Source: CAWBRT01 sp963814745 (GTDB lineage Bacteria > Acidobacteriota > Terriglobia > Terriglobales > Acidobacteriaceae). From it: 64,000 nt of DNA. Of the stretch, positions 24,499 through 33,723 are shown in pieces (within the stretch, counting starts at the first letter, position 1; the number at the start of each line of letters is the position of its first letter). The stretch covers positions 62,001 to 126,000 of the forward strand of contig CAWFEA010000029.1 in NCBI GenBank assembly GCA_963814745.1, read 5' to 3'. The notes beneath the pieces were generated by a model. That model was given only the letters and a program-made list of their open reading frames with translations, searched no databases and was not told where the DNA came from. A program made the position numbers and the translations under genes.

Positions 24499-26610
24499 AT
24501 GTCTTTGTCCCATGCCGGCGTTGAACGTGAACGTGTCAAGAGCTGTTGCTGCATCTGCGGGCACAACCAGTGCGGCGTGGAAGTGCGCCTGGAAAACGGA
24601 GCGGTCAAGGAGATTGTCGGCGACGCCGACGATCCCGTTACCCAAGGCGCGTTGTGTGCCAAGGCGCTGGCCTCGGTGCAACTTCTTACCCATCCGGGAC
24701 GCCTTCGAACTCCGCTGGTGCGCGCCGGCGCAAGAGGCGAGGGCAAATGGCGGGAAGCGTCATGGGACGAGGCATTGACGATGGTTGCCGGCAAGCTCAA
24801 CGCTTGCAAGCGTGAGTCCGGCGCGGAATCGGTGGTCATGGCCCGCGGCACCAACCGCGGATCGTGGATCAGGGTTTTCAATCGCTTCGCCAATCTTTTC
24901 GGTACGCCCAACTGGACGGAGTCGGGCGGCGCACAGTGCTTCACGCCCCGGTCGATTGCCCAGAGTTTGACCTTCGGCGGCCTCGCCCTGGAGTGGCCGG
25001 ACTTCGCCAACAGCGAGTGCATCCTGGTGTGGGGAGCGAATCCGCCGGCGACATGGCCGCCCAAATCAAAAAAGCTGATGGCTGCCAAGAAGCGCGGCGC
25101 CAAGCTGATCGTCGTCGATCCGGTGCAGAGCAACATCGCCGCCAAGGCCGATCTCTGGCTGCCCGTTCGCCCCGGCAGTGATGCCGCCCTCGCGCTCGGC
25201 ATGCTGCATGTGATCTTCGGCGAAGGGCTTTATGGCCGCGAGTACGTCGAGCGCCATTGCCTGGGCCTGGCGGAATTGAGCGAGAGGGTTCGCGAGTATA
25301 GCCCCGCCAGGGTGGCCGAGATTACCTGGGTGGAAGAAAAATTGATCGTCGAGGCCGCCCGGCTGTTTGCCGTCACCCGGCCCGCCTGCATTGAAATTGC
25401 CTGCACCCTGGACGAGGTGATCGATCCCATCCAGTTGAGCCGGGCGGTTGCGCTGCTGGCGTCTGTCACCGGCAATATCGATATCGCCGGAGGAAATATC
25501 TTTCCGCATGCCGCCGGACAGGTGTCTGTCGATACCAACGATTTCATCCTGCGCGAGAGACTTCCCCGCGAGGTGCAGGAGAAGCGTCTGGGAGCAGAGG
25601 CGTATCCGCTGCTGAGCCGGAATCTGCCGGTGAATTTCCCGATGGCGCACTGGCCCGCGATCCTGGAAGCGATCCTGACTGGCAAGCCATACCCGGTGAG
25701 GGCAATCTACCTGATGGGCGGGAACCCGGCGCTGTCCATCGCCAACTCACGCCGGGCGCAGGAAGCTTTGCGCAAGGTCGAGTTCCTGGCGGTGGCCGAC
25801 CTGTTTATGTCCAAAACAGCAGAGCTGGCCGACGTGGTTCTGCCCGCCTCCTCATGGCTCGAGCAGAACGGATTGGCCGATTCCTCGCAAGCCAGTTATG
25901 GGCCGCTTCGCATCCGGCGAAAAGTTGCTTCCGTTGGCGATGCCGTCTCCGACATTGAAATCATGTGCCGGCTCGCCAAAAAGCTGAACCTCTCGGATTT
26001 CTGGGACTGCGAAGAAGATTATCTGGACTACATCGTTAAGCCGCTGAACGTTAGCTTCGATGAACTCCAGGCCAGAGGCGAGACCGTGCCTTCTCCGATG
26101 ATCTACGGCAAGCATCTGCGCGAGGGATTCCGCACGCCTTCGGGCAGGATTGAGTTGTATTCGCGCCGCCTTGAAGAGTGGGGATATGATCCGCTTCCGT
26201 TTTTCCGCGAGCCGCACGAAAGCCCGTTCAGTACTCCTGAACTGGCCAGGCAGTATCCGTTTGTCATGACGACGGGAAGGCGCGTCGTCACCTATTTCCA
26301 CACCGGATTGCGCAATGTGCCGGCCCTGCGCGACGTCAAACCGGTTCCCTTGCTGGACATCAATGCCTCGACTGCGCGTTCGTTGCATATAGAGGACGGG
26401 GACAAGGTGATTGTCGAGTCGCCGTATGGGCGCATATCTCTGGTGGCACACCTCACCGAAGGAATTCATCCCAAGGTGGTCGGCCTGCCGCACGGCTGGC
26501 CCGACGAAGCGAACGACAACCTGCTGATGAATAACGAAGTTTGTTCCCTGGGCATAGGCACGACTCCGCTGCGCGGCACCCTGTGCAGCGTCAGGAGGGC
26601 GGAGCGATGA
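24499..26610 (+). CDS. Molybdopterin oxidoreductase, catalytic subunit (DMSO reductase superfamily)
   Basis: A 703-residue bis-MGD enzyme subunit. The N-terminal 4Fe-4S motif is Cys17-x2-Cys20-x4-Cys25-x27-Cys53. The likely Mo ligand is Cys147 in SGGAQCFTPRS. Superfamily segments include WDEALTMVAGKL, RGAKLIVVDP, WLPVRPGSDAALALGMLHVI, LMGGNPALS and DVVLPASSWLEQNGL. The C-terminal dinucleotide-binding domain has MTTGRRVVTYFHTG and ALHIEDGD-type DKVIVESPYG. No Tat signal precedes the cluster, so it should remain cytoplasmic. Its stop overlaps the start of the iron-sulfur subunit gene (ATGA), and NrfD follows, giving a three-part complex. The substrate is unknown; formate, thiosulfate/polysulfide and acetylene-hydratase-like enzymes share this architecture. 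Confidence 0.88.
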   Translation: MSLSHAGVERERVKSCCCICGHNQCGVEVRLENGAVKEIVGDADDPVTQGALCAKALASVQLLTHPGRLRTPLVRAGARGEGKWREASWDEALTMVAGKLNACKRESGAESVVMARGTNRGSWIRVFNRFANLFGTPNWTESGGAQCFTPRSIAQSLTFGGLALEWPDFANSECILVWGANPPATWPPKSKKLMAAKKRGAKLIVVDPVQSNIAAKADLWLPVRPGSDAALALGMLHVIFGEGLYGREYVERHCLGLAELSERVREYSPARVAEITWVEEKLIVEAARLFAVTRPACIEIACTLDEVIDPIQLSRAVALLASVTGNIDIAGGNIFPHAAGQVSVDTNDFILRERLPREVQEKRLGAEAYPLLSRNLPVNFPMAHWPAILEAILTGKPYPVRAIYLMGGNPALSIANSRRAQEALRKVEFLAVADLFMSKTAELADVVLPASSWLEQNGLADSSQASYGPLRIRRKVASVGDAVSDIEIMCRLAKKLNLSDFWDCEEDYLDYIVKPLNVSFDELQARGETVPSPMIYGKHLREGFRTPSGRIELYSRRLEEWGYDPLPFFREPHESPFSTPELARQYPFVMTTGRRVVTYFHTGLRNVPALRDVKPVPLLDINASTARSLHIEDGDKVIVESPYGRISLVAHLTEGIHPKVVGLPHGWPDEANDNLLMNNEVCSLGIGTTPLRGTLCSVRRAER

Positions 26611-27197
26611 AGTACGTGATGGTTATCGACCTCGGTCAATGCGTGGGCTGCGACGGCTGTACGGTCGCCTGCAAGCTCGATAACCAAACCGGCAGCGGCA
26701 TTCAATGGAGCAGGGTGATCGAGGAAGAATCCGGGAAATTTCCCGTGGTGAAGAAGCTCTATATTCCGATACTCTGCATGCACTGCGAAGAGTCCGAATG
26801 CCTCAAGGTCTGTCCCACGAATGCCACCTATCGGGATGCGCGCGGCCTGGTCCTGATCGACTACGACAAGTGCATGGGATGCAAGTACTGCATGGTTGCG
26901 TGTCCTTATATGGCCAGGCATTTTAACGAGGCTAAAACGCCTCCGCGCGGCGTTCCCGCAAACGCCGGCGGCGACGCGCGCAAAGGCGTCGTCGAGAAAT
27001 GCGATTTTTGCGAAGACCGGCTTTCGGCCGGCGGGTCGCCGCGTTGCGTGGAGGCGTGTCCGTACGAGGCCAGGATTTTTGGCAATCTCGATAATCCGGA
27101 CAGCCGGGTTGCGAAGCTGATGGCGGAAGAGAAGCCTGAAGTTTTGAAGCCGGAGGGTGAATACAACCCGTCCGTGTACTACATAGGAGTCAAGTAA
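26607..27197 (+). CDS. 4Fe-4S ferredoxin-type electron-transfer subunit
   Basis: A 196-residue DmsB/PhsB/NrfC-like subunit with four Cys clusters: CVGCDGCTVAC, CMHCEESECLKVCP, CMGCKYCMVACP, and CDFCEDRL with CVEACP. These would hold four 4Fe-4S clusters linking the NrfD quinone site with the molybdenum centre. The true start is the ATG at 26607, overlapping the upstream stop by four bases. The region after CMGCKYC is interrupted by a Pro/Gly-rich insert (TPPRGVPANAGGDARKG). There is no signal peptide. Confidence 0.92.
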   Translation: MKYVMVIDLGQCVGCDGCTVACKLDNQTGSGIQWSRVIEEESGKFPVVKKLYIPILCMHCEESECLKVCPTNATYRDARGLVLIDYDKCMGCKYCMVACPYMARHFNEAKTPPRGVPANAGGDARKGVVEKCDFCEDRLSAGGSPRCVEACPYEARIFGNLDNPDSRVAKLMAEEKPEVLKPEGEYNPSVYYIGVK

Positions 27198-28028
27198 ATG
27201 TCTCCGCGTTTACCGGCAGAGTGGGGAACCAGGGTCTCATTAGACCTCTTTTTCGGAGGAACGGGGGCAGGCCTTCTCGGAAGTTATCTGCTGATTGCCG
27301 CGCGCGACGGGTACGACGGCCTGAGCGTGGCGGTGATCGTCGCGGGAGTGGCTCTTGTACTGCTCGGCCTGCTTCTGCTGGCGTCCGAGTTGGGCCGTCC
27401 GGCGAAGGGCCTGCGGTCGATGGCGAACCGTGGAAGCTCATGGATGGCGCGCGGCGCCCTGTTTAACCTCGCGCTGCTCGCGGCGGCGCTTTCGCTGATC
27501 TTTGTCCACCTCGCCGGTTTGCAGTTGCTGGTTCCGGTAGCGGCGATGCTCACGGTCTTGTGCTCAGGGTTGGTGGCTGCTTATCCGGGCTTTTTGCTGT
27601 TCGCCGCCAAAGATATCCGCCTGTGGCGTTCGCGTTTGCTGCCGTGGCTCATGTTTTTTTATTCCCTGATGAGCGGGCTCAGCTTACTCACTCTGGCCGA
27701 CAACGCTCTTCATCTCGGCCTGGAGGCGATTCTGCGCCCGGCGGCGCTGATCGTCATGCTGCCGGTGACGATACTGTTTGCGGCTTTCTGGGGGAAAAGC
27801 TGGCGGTTCGTGGGGCAGCAGCTCTTGGCGCCATTTGTCGTAGGCGCGATTGCATCGGGAGTGGTCCTGCCACTGGTCTGCTACGGCTATGCGTTATTCG
27901 CCAGTGCGGCGGAGCTGCCCCTGGCGCTCGGGTCAATCTCGTTTCTGGCGGGCGCCTTCTGCCTGAGGTATTTCATAGTCAAGGCCGCACGGCACGAGCC
28001 GCTGACAGTTTTGGCGAGGCGTAGCTGA
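27198..28028 (+). CDS. NrfD/PsrC-type membrane subunit
   Basis: A 276-residue membrane protein with about eight helices that starts directly after the iron-sulfur subunit stop. It matches the NrfD/PsrC family that exchanges electrons with quinones: LDLFFGGTGAGLLGSYLLI in helix 1, ELGRPAKGLRSMANRGSSWM at the first loop, and AAYPGFLLFAAKDIRLW. The latter two contain the characteristic GRP and N-x-x-SW elements. It anchors the molybdenum complex to the membrane. Because the partner subunits lack Tat signals, the complex probably faces the cytoplasm. Confidence 0.88.
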   Translation: MSPRLPAEWGTRVSLDLFFGGTGAGLLGSYLLIAARDGYDGLSVAVIVAGVALVLLGLLLLASELGRPAKGLRSMANRGSSWMARGALFNLALLAAALSLIFVHLAGLQLLVPVAAMLTVLCSGLVAAYPGFLLFAAKDIRLWRSRLLPWLMFFYSLMSGLSLLTLADNALHLGLEAILRPAALIVMLPVTILFAAFWGKSWRFVGQQLLAPFVVGAIASGVVLPLVCYGYALFASAAELPLALGSISFLAGAFCLRYFIVKAARHEPLTVLARRS

Positions 28029-28175
28029 ACCAGACGAATCAGGGCAGGTATCGTTGCTCTCCATTTTGTTTCCGTTCCCACGCCGGCAACAAAGATGACC
28101 GGCAACAAAGCTCAAAGACCGATTGCTCACCCGCCTCCGTCATGGACCGGTCTCGATCGTTTGCCTTAGCTGCGC

Positions 28176-29537
28176 TCAGTGCGCCGTGCCGCGCGCTTCG
28201 CTATCTTCAGGCGCCTTGCGGTCAACGCGGAGAATGATTTTGAATATCACGAACAGCGAGACGCCAACGATCGTTCCGCCAATCAGGCCGGTGGACATGA
28301 TCGCCCTGACGGAAGGCGACAGCGTCGCCAGAAACGCAGGCGGCAGAAAGTACGCGCCCATGCCGACCATAAAGCTCGATCCGGCGATGGTCATATTCAG
28401 GTTCGTCAGTTCCATCCTGCCGAAGACGCGAATGCCCTGCATGATCAGCATGCCCCAGGTCAGGATATAGACTCCGCCGAGAACCGCCGGCGGAACACTG
28501 GCGACGATGGCTCCGACCTTCGGAATGAAGCCGAGTACCAGCACAATGATTCCCGCTGAGGTGATCACATGCCTGCTGCCGATGCCGGTGACCGACAGCG
28601 CCCCGATATTCTGGCCGAAGGAAGTAGTCCCCGAACCCCCGATCAGGGCGGCAACGGCCGAGCCCAGCCCCTCGCCTAAGATGCCGCGGTTGATCCGTTT
28701 CTCGTCGATTTTCTGTTTGGCCATAATCTCGCCCACCAGGATGTAATTGCCCATCGACTCGATGATGGCGATAGCATAGCCGGCGAAAATGATCAGGCAG
28801 GCGGTGAGATCGAATTTCCAGCCGAAGGGCATGATCTTCGGCAAGCCGAACCAGGCGGCATTTCCCACCGCTGCGAAATTGGTTCTTCCGGCCAGGGAAG
28901 CGATCAACGTCCCTGTCATGGCGGCCATCAGAATGGCTCCGAAGCGCAGGAAGCCTTTCTTGAAATAGACGATCAGAGTTACCGCGATCAGAAAGGTGAT
29001 GGCGGCCAGAATGCCGTTGAAGCCGCTGGCGAACTCCGGAGTTCCCGGTTTGCCAATGATTAATCCGATCACGACTCCAGTCAGCGACAAGCCGATCAGC
29101 GTAATCAGCGGGCCATAGATCGGCGGGGCGGCGATGATCGGCCGGAGTTTTCCCCAGATGCCGAAGGGCCACGCCATGAGCGCCGACACAATGCCTCCGA
29201 TCACCATTGCCGTCCACACCGCGCCCACGCCAAGCGTGGCTCCGAGCGCGATGCTTAGCGAAAGGAACACCGCCGCCGGACCCTGCACCACCGGCAAGCG
29301 CAGCAATCTGGTGGACTGGGTGATAGTGACGATTCCGGCGCCGATGCAATATGCCTGCACCATGTATTGGACGGTCTCGCGAGGCAGCTTCAGCGCCATT
29401 CCGGTGACCACAGGGAAGGTCAACGCCGAACTTTCCACCAGTACCTGTTGCAGTCCGTAAACCAGGTATTCCTTCAGCGTCATCTTGTCTTCGACGCCGA
29501 CGATCAGATCCTGCCGCTCTTGAGCGATTGGCTCCAC
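28176..29537 (-). CDS. NCS2 family nucleobase (xanthine/uracil-type) permease
   Basis: A 453-residue, 14-helix nucleobase:cation symporter-2 protein. Characteristic sequences are QQVLVESSALTFPVVTGMAL near the N-terminus, AIIESMGNYILVGEIM, and the signature FGQNIGALSVTGIGSRHV near residue 310. In the family the Gln and Glu of these segments bind the base. The start is the GTG at 29537, preceded by GGAGAGGCACA. It is divergent from the FdrA gene across 278 bases, and probably imports a purine, pyrimidine or related heterocycle for the adjacent catabolic genes. Substrate class (xanthine, urate or uracil) cannot be fixed here. Confidence 0.85.
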   Translation of the reverse strand: MEPIAQERQDLIVGVEDKMTLKEYLVYGLQQVLVESSALTFPVVTGMALKLPRETVQYMVQAYCIGAGIVTITQSTRLLRLPVVQGPAAVFLSLSIALGATLGVGAVWTAMVIGGIVSALMAWPFGIWGKLRPIIAAPPIYGPLITLIGLSLTGVVIGLIIGKPGTPEFASGFNGILAAITFLIAVTLIVYFKKGFLRFGAILMAAMTGTLIASLAGRTNFAAVGNAAWFGLPKIMPFGWKFDLTACLIIFAGYAIAIIESMGNYILVGEIMAKQKIDEKRINRGILGEGLGSAVAALIGGSGTTSFGQNIGALSVTGIGSRHVITSAGIIVLVLGFIPKVGAIVASVPPAVLGGVYILTWGMLIMQGIRVFGRMELTNLNMTIAGSSFMVGMGAYFLPPAFLATLSPSVRAIMSTGLIGGTIVGVSLFVIFKIILRVDRKAPEDSEARGTAH

Positions 29538-29635
29538 TGTGCCTCTCCTCTGTCAGTAGAATGCATACCTCACCCACCGGCGCAAACGGTGACGCCTGCC
29601 GGGGACCCCGCGCAAATCCGGTTGTGAAACCCTAG

Positions 29636-29654
29636 CAGATGTATACAATATCTG
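29636..29654. promoter_or_regulatory. Palindromic operator candidate with TGTATACA core
   Basis: CAGAT and ATCTG flank the perfect 8-base palindrome TGTATACA (29640-29647). It sits in the divergent region between the NCS2 permease gene and the FdrA gene. The core resembles TNGTATACNA-type sites of FCD-group GntR repressors, known from VanR/FadR-like regulators. No regulator gene is in the window. Confidence 0.45.
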
Positions 29655-29815
29655 TTGAACAGCGACAACGAATAATCAGATTTTCGTGCGCAAAAGGCGC
29701 GGGCCGACGGCGCGGCTCCGCTCGCAGCCACGCCATGAAAGTCGGCGGTCTGCCGGGGTGATGTCGCAGGCCGGCCGGAGAGCTCACAAAGGACATTGGG
29801 GAGGCGAATGTCTCG

Positions 29816-31360
29816 ATGATGATTGCCGGACAAGTGAAGAAAAGCGCCTACTTCGATTCCATCACGCTGATGCAGTGCGGCAAGAAGGTCGCAGCCATGG
29901 CCGGCATAGGCGATGCGGCCGTGGTGATGGGGACAAGCGCGAACCGGGCCATCTTGAACGCCGGCGGTCTGTGGCTTGCCGAGTTTGACGGCGCCTCCGA
30001 TGCCGATCTGCTGGTTGCCGTGAAAGCGGAAACCCAGAGTGCCGCACAGGCGGCGCTGGCCGCAGTGGATGCCATTCTCCGCGAGTCGGGCGGCAAGGGC
30101 GGCGGCCAAGAGCCGCGCCCGGCGAGCCTTGAAAGTGCGCTCAAGATTCTTCCCGGGGCCAACCTGGCGCTCATTTCGGTGGCCGGCCGTTTTGCCGGAG
30201 GTCAGGCGAAGCGGGCATTGCTGAGTGGGCTCAACGTCATGCTTTTCTCCGATAACGTCGCCTTGCGAACCGAGATTGAGCTGAAAGCATTGGCTCGCGA
30301 GCGAGGACTGTTGATGATGGGCCCCGATTGTGGCACGGCGATCATCAACGGCGTTCCGCTGGGGTTTGCCAATGTGGTCAGACGCGGCAATATCGGAATC
30401 GTCGCCGCTTCAGGAACGGGAATGCAGGAGGCGAGTTGCATTATCTCCAATGCCGGCGGCGGCGTTTCGCAGGCCATTGGAACCGGCAGCCGCGACGTCG
30501 AGCGGGAAGTCGGCGGGATGATGCTGATTGAAGCGCTGAAGGCGCTTGCCGAGGACGAAAACACCGGGGTGATACTGCTGATTTCCAAGCCTCCTCACGC
30601 GGAGGTGCTGGGGCGAGTCGACGCCGTCGTCAAGGAAATTGCAAAGCCGGTGATCGCTTTGTTCGTGGGCGCGGCGAACCCTGGTGGTCCCTCAACGCTG
30701 GAAGAGGCGGCGCTGATGGCCTTGGCGGTATCCCGCGGTGAAGATACTCGCCGGGTTTCCGCAGACCTCTCGGCCAGAGACAATGAAATTCGGCGGCGCG
30801 CCGGCCATGAGACTGCCAAGCGAAGCAAAGGTCAGAGATATCTACGCGGGCTTTTCAGCGGCGGAACCTTTTGCGCCGAGGCGCAGACGCTTTTTGCCAA
30901 CGCCATTGCCGGTGTTTACTCGAACCAACCGGTCGGCCTCGCCGCCAAGCTCAAGCACTCACTGGAAAGCAGGAAAAATACCGTTGTCGATCTTGGCGAC
31001 GATGAGTTTACGGCGGGCCGGGCGCATCCGATGATTGACTTCTCGCTGCGCAACCGCCGGATTCTCTGCGAAGCAGCGGACCCTGAAGTTGCCGTGGTTC
31101 TTCTGGACGTGGTGCTCGGCTACGGCTCGAACCCCGACCCCGCAGCCGAACTCTTCGAGGTGATTCGCGAGGCGAGCCAGACAGTGATGGTGATCTGCTC
31201 GATCACAGGCACAGACCAGGACCCGCAAAACCGGGCCGGGACCGGCATGCGGCTCGAAGCGGCGGGCGCCATCGTGATGCCAAGCAACGCCGCCGTCTGC
31301 AAGCTGGCGATGTACACCCTGCAACACCTGGAGGGCGGTTCCCTTGCACAAACTGTTTAG
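29816..31360 (+). CDS. fdrA: FdrA-like protein (acyl-CoA synthetase/oxamate carbamoyltransferase subunit type)
   Basis: A 514-residue FdrA-family protein with succinyl-CoA-synthetase-like domains: KKSAYFDSITLMQCGKKVAA at the start, the LMMGPDCGTAIINGVPLGFA motif near residue 165, and IGIVAASGTGMQEASCIISN. The C-terminal half has AHPMIDFSLRNRRI and LLDVVLGYGSNPDPA. In E. coli the FdrA, YlbE and YlbF proteins (also called AllFGH) have been assigned to oxamate carbamoyltransferase, which splits carbamoyl-oxamate to oxamate and carbamoyl phosphate. The other two subunit families follow here in order, so the same chemistry is likely. The start follows GGGGAGGCGA. Confidence 0.85.
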   Translation: MMIAGQVKKSAYFDSITLMQCGKKVAAMAGIGDAAVVMGTSANRAILNAGGLWLAEFDGASDADLLVAVKAETQSAAQAALAAVDAILRESGGKGGGQEPRPASLESALKILPGANLALISVAGRFAGGQAKRALLSGLNVMLFSDNVALRTEIELKALARERGLLMMGPDCGTAIINGVPLGFANVVRRGNIGIVAASGTGMQEASCIISNAGGGVSQAIGTGSRDVEREVGGMMLIEALKALAEDENTGVILLISKPPHAEVLGRVDAVVKEIAKPVIALFVGAANPGGPSTLEEAALMALAVSRGEDTRRVSADLSARDNEIRRRAGHETAKRSKGQRYLRGLFSGGTFCAEAQTLFANAIAGVYSNQPVGLAAKLKHSLESRKNTVVDLGDDEFTAGRAHPMIDFSLRNRRILCEAADPEVAVVLLDVVLGYGSNPDPAAELFEVIREASQTVMVICSITGTDQDPQNRAGTGMRLEAAGAIVMPSNAAVCKLAMYTLQHLEGGSLAQTV

Positions 31361-32767
31361 CAGCGAGCTCAAGGTGATTAACATCGGGCTGCCGGCGTTC
31401 AAGCAGGCCCTGGATGATGCTCATGTGCCGGCGGTTCAACTCGACTGGAAGCCGCCGATGAATGTCGATGCCGCCCTGATGGAGCGGGTCAGCTCCATGC
31501 TTCCGGAGATCGAAAAAGCGAACGCCAAAGCGGTGGAGATGATTCAGTCCGGCATGCCGCACCTTGTCGGCATGGGCCAGGCGCTCGACGTGGTTCCCGG
31601 CATGAAGCATGAACCTGATGCTGCACGCCGGCCCGCCGATCGCCTGGGAGCGCATGTGCGGTCCCATGCGCGGCGGCGTGATCGGCGCTCTGCTCTATGA
31701 AGGCATGGCGCGGCAGCGCCGATGAGGCCAGCGGCTGGCCGCATCCGGCGCGATCGAGTTCGCGCCCTGCCACGAGCACACGGCGGTTGGTCCCATGGCA
31801 GGCATCGTGTCGCCCTCCATGCCGGTCTTCATCGTCAGCAACGAGCAATATGGCAACACCGCTTACGCCACCATGAACGAAGGCCTGGGCAAGGTCTTGC
31901 GCTACGGCGCGTACGGCGCCGGTGATCACCGGCGGCTCAAGTGGATGGAAGAGACGCTCTACCCGGTGCTTCGAAAGGCGCATTGCGAAGCTGGGAAAGC
32001 TGGACCTCAAGAACATCATCGCCCAAGCCCTGCACATGGGCGACGAGGTCCACAACCGCAACCGCGCGGCCACATCGTTGCTCTTCCGGCCGCTCGCCCC
32101 GGCAATCGTCCGGACGGCGCCGGACGCGGAGCAGGCCGCCAGGGTCCTGGAGTTCATCAACGGCAACGACCACTTCTTCCTGAATCTCTCGATGGCCGCG
32201 TCGAAAGTGACGCTGGATGCCGCGCGCGGCATGCCGCCGAGCAGCGTCGTGGTGGCCATGGCGCGCAACGGCACGGATTTCGGAATTCAGCTCGCCGGCA
32301 CCGGCGGGAAGTGGTTCACCGGACCCGCCGCCGTGCCCGACGCGCTGTACTTCCCCGGAACTTCAGCAGGAAGGACGCCAATCCCGACATCGGCGACAGC
32401 GCCATCACGGAGACCAACGGCCTGGGCGGCTTCGCCATCGCGGCCTCGCCGGCCATCGTGCAGTTCGTAGGCGGCGCAGCCGCCGACGCCCTGCGCTACA
32501 CGCGGCAGATGTACGAGATCACCGCCGCGGAGAACCAACGTCTATCGGATTCCCGCCCTGAATTTCCGCGGCACGCCGACCGGCATCGACGTCTCGGAAA
32601 GTGATCGAGAAGAACTATTCTCCCGGTCATCGATACCGGCGTGGCGCACAAGCAGCCAGGAGTCGGACAGGTGGGCGCCGGTATTCTCAGCGCTCCGGCC
32701 AAGCCTTTCAAGAGGCATTGAAGGCTTTGCGGAAAGCCTGCGGCAATGAAAGATCGCGGCATTCATG
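31344..32767 (+). CDS. DUF1116 protein (YlbE/AllG-like), heavily frameshifted
   Basis: About 470 residues if five or six single-base breaks are repaired. It begins at a TTG at 31344, 17 bases inside fdrA and preceded by GGAGGGCGG: MHKLFSSELKVINIGLPAF. In successive frames the family blocks read AWERMCGPMRGGVIGALLYE, AIEFAPCHEHTAVGPMAG, SMPVFIVSNEQYGNTAYATM, DGNDHFF-type FINGNDHFFLNLSMAASK, and GGKWFTGPAAVPDALYFPG. Then come DIGDSAITETNGLGGFA, IPALNFRGTPTGIDV and VGAGILSAPAKPF. All blocks are in order, so the protein family is certain and the breaks look like sequence errors. DUF1116 is the companion of FdrA in oxamate carbamoyltransferase. Two stops, 32749 and 32767, are possible ends. Confidence 0.75.
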
Positions 32768-32784
32768 AATTTGAAAGAGAGAGC

Positions 32785-33616
32785 ATGAAGACCGACAAGA
32801 AGACCACGGATTTCCTGAAATACATGGCGAAGGTGAGGCTCTACGACCTCACCCAGCGGCTGAGCGTGCACACCCCGCCGTGGCCCAGCTACATGCCGCT
32901 CTCGCGTGCAGTATTTCAAGCGCATCGCCGGCGCGCACATGGGCCAGGGCGCCAACGGCCAGATCATCACCACCAGCAACCACGTGGGCACCCACATGGA
33001 CGGCGAAATCCACTTCCACTCGGCCGGCCGCCCCATCGGCAAAGTGCCCATGGAGGAATGGATCGGCCCCGGCGTGGTGGTGGACATCTCCGATGAGGTG
33101 GGCGATTACGACCTCTACTCGCCCGAGATGCTCATGCGCAAGGCGGAGATCCGCCAGGGCGACATCCTCATCATCAATACCGGCTATCCACCGCTACGCC
33201 TGGGACCAGCCCCAGTCGCGACGAAGTGCGCTACTTCTGCAAGCACCCCGGCCCCGACCCGCACTTCCACGAGTGGTGGCTCGACATGAAGTTCAAGTGG
33301 CTGGGGCTGGATTGCGGCAGCGCCGACCACCCCATGAACACCATCATCCGCAACTGGCACCCCAAGCTCTTCGCCGAGCGGAAGCAGAAGCTGAGGAGCG
33401 CTACGGCAAGGCTGGGATGAGATGTTCCCGCAGGAGATCTACTACCAGGTGATGCACATCAAGCTCTTCCCCAAGAGGATGGTCCATGCGGAAAACGTGG
33501 CGGGATCGATCGACCAGCTCAGCAACCAGCGGGTCTGGATCGGCGCCTTCCCGCTGAACGGCATCGAGCTGGAATCGGCCATGTGCCGCATCGTGGCCAT
33601 GCTGCCTAAGGAATAG
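32785..33616 (+). CDS. Cyclase family protein in the FdrA cluster (frameshifted)
   Basis: About 276 residues after repair of three breaks (near 32905, 33190 and 33400). It starts MKTDKKTTDFLKYMAKVRLY after GAAAGAGAGC. The motif HVGTHMDGEIHFHS carries the metal-binding His/Asp set of cyclase (PF04199) hydrolases. RQGDILIINTGY, a D-C-G-S-ADHPMNTIIRNWHP segment, and ending IGAFPLNGIELESAMCRIVA fit the family. Members include kynurenine formamidase and isatin hydrolase, which open amide or lactam bonds. Placed between DUF1116 and DUF2877, it may open a ring or hydrolyse an amide upstream of the carbamoyltransferase step. Third-position GC is near total, unlike fdrA. Confidence 0.75.
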
Positions 33617-33723
33617 TTGCCCCCGGGGCCACGAGCATTGCTTGCGGCCCCCGTCGCGGACTCGATAGCCGGTGTGCGGATTGCTCGCCCTTTCCCGCCG
33701 CGTTTTCCCGATTACATGGGTGC

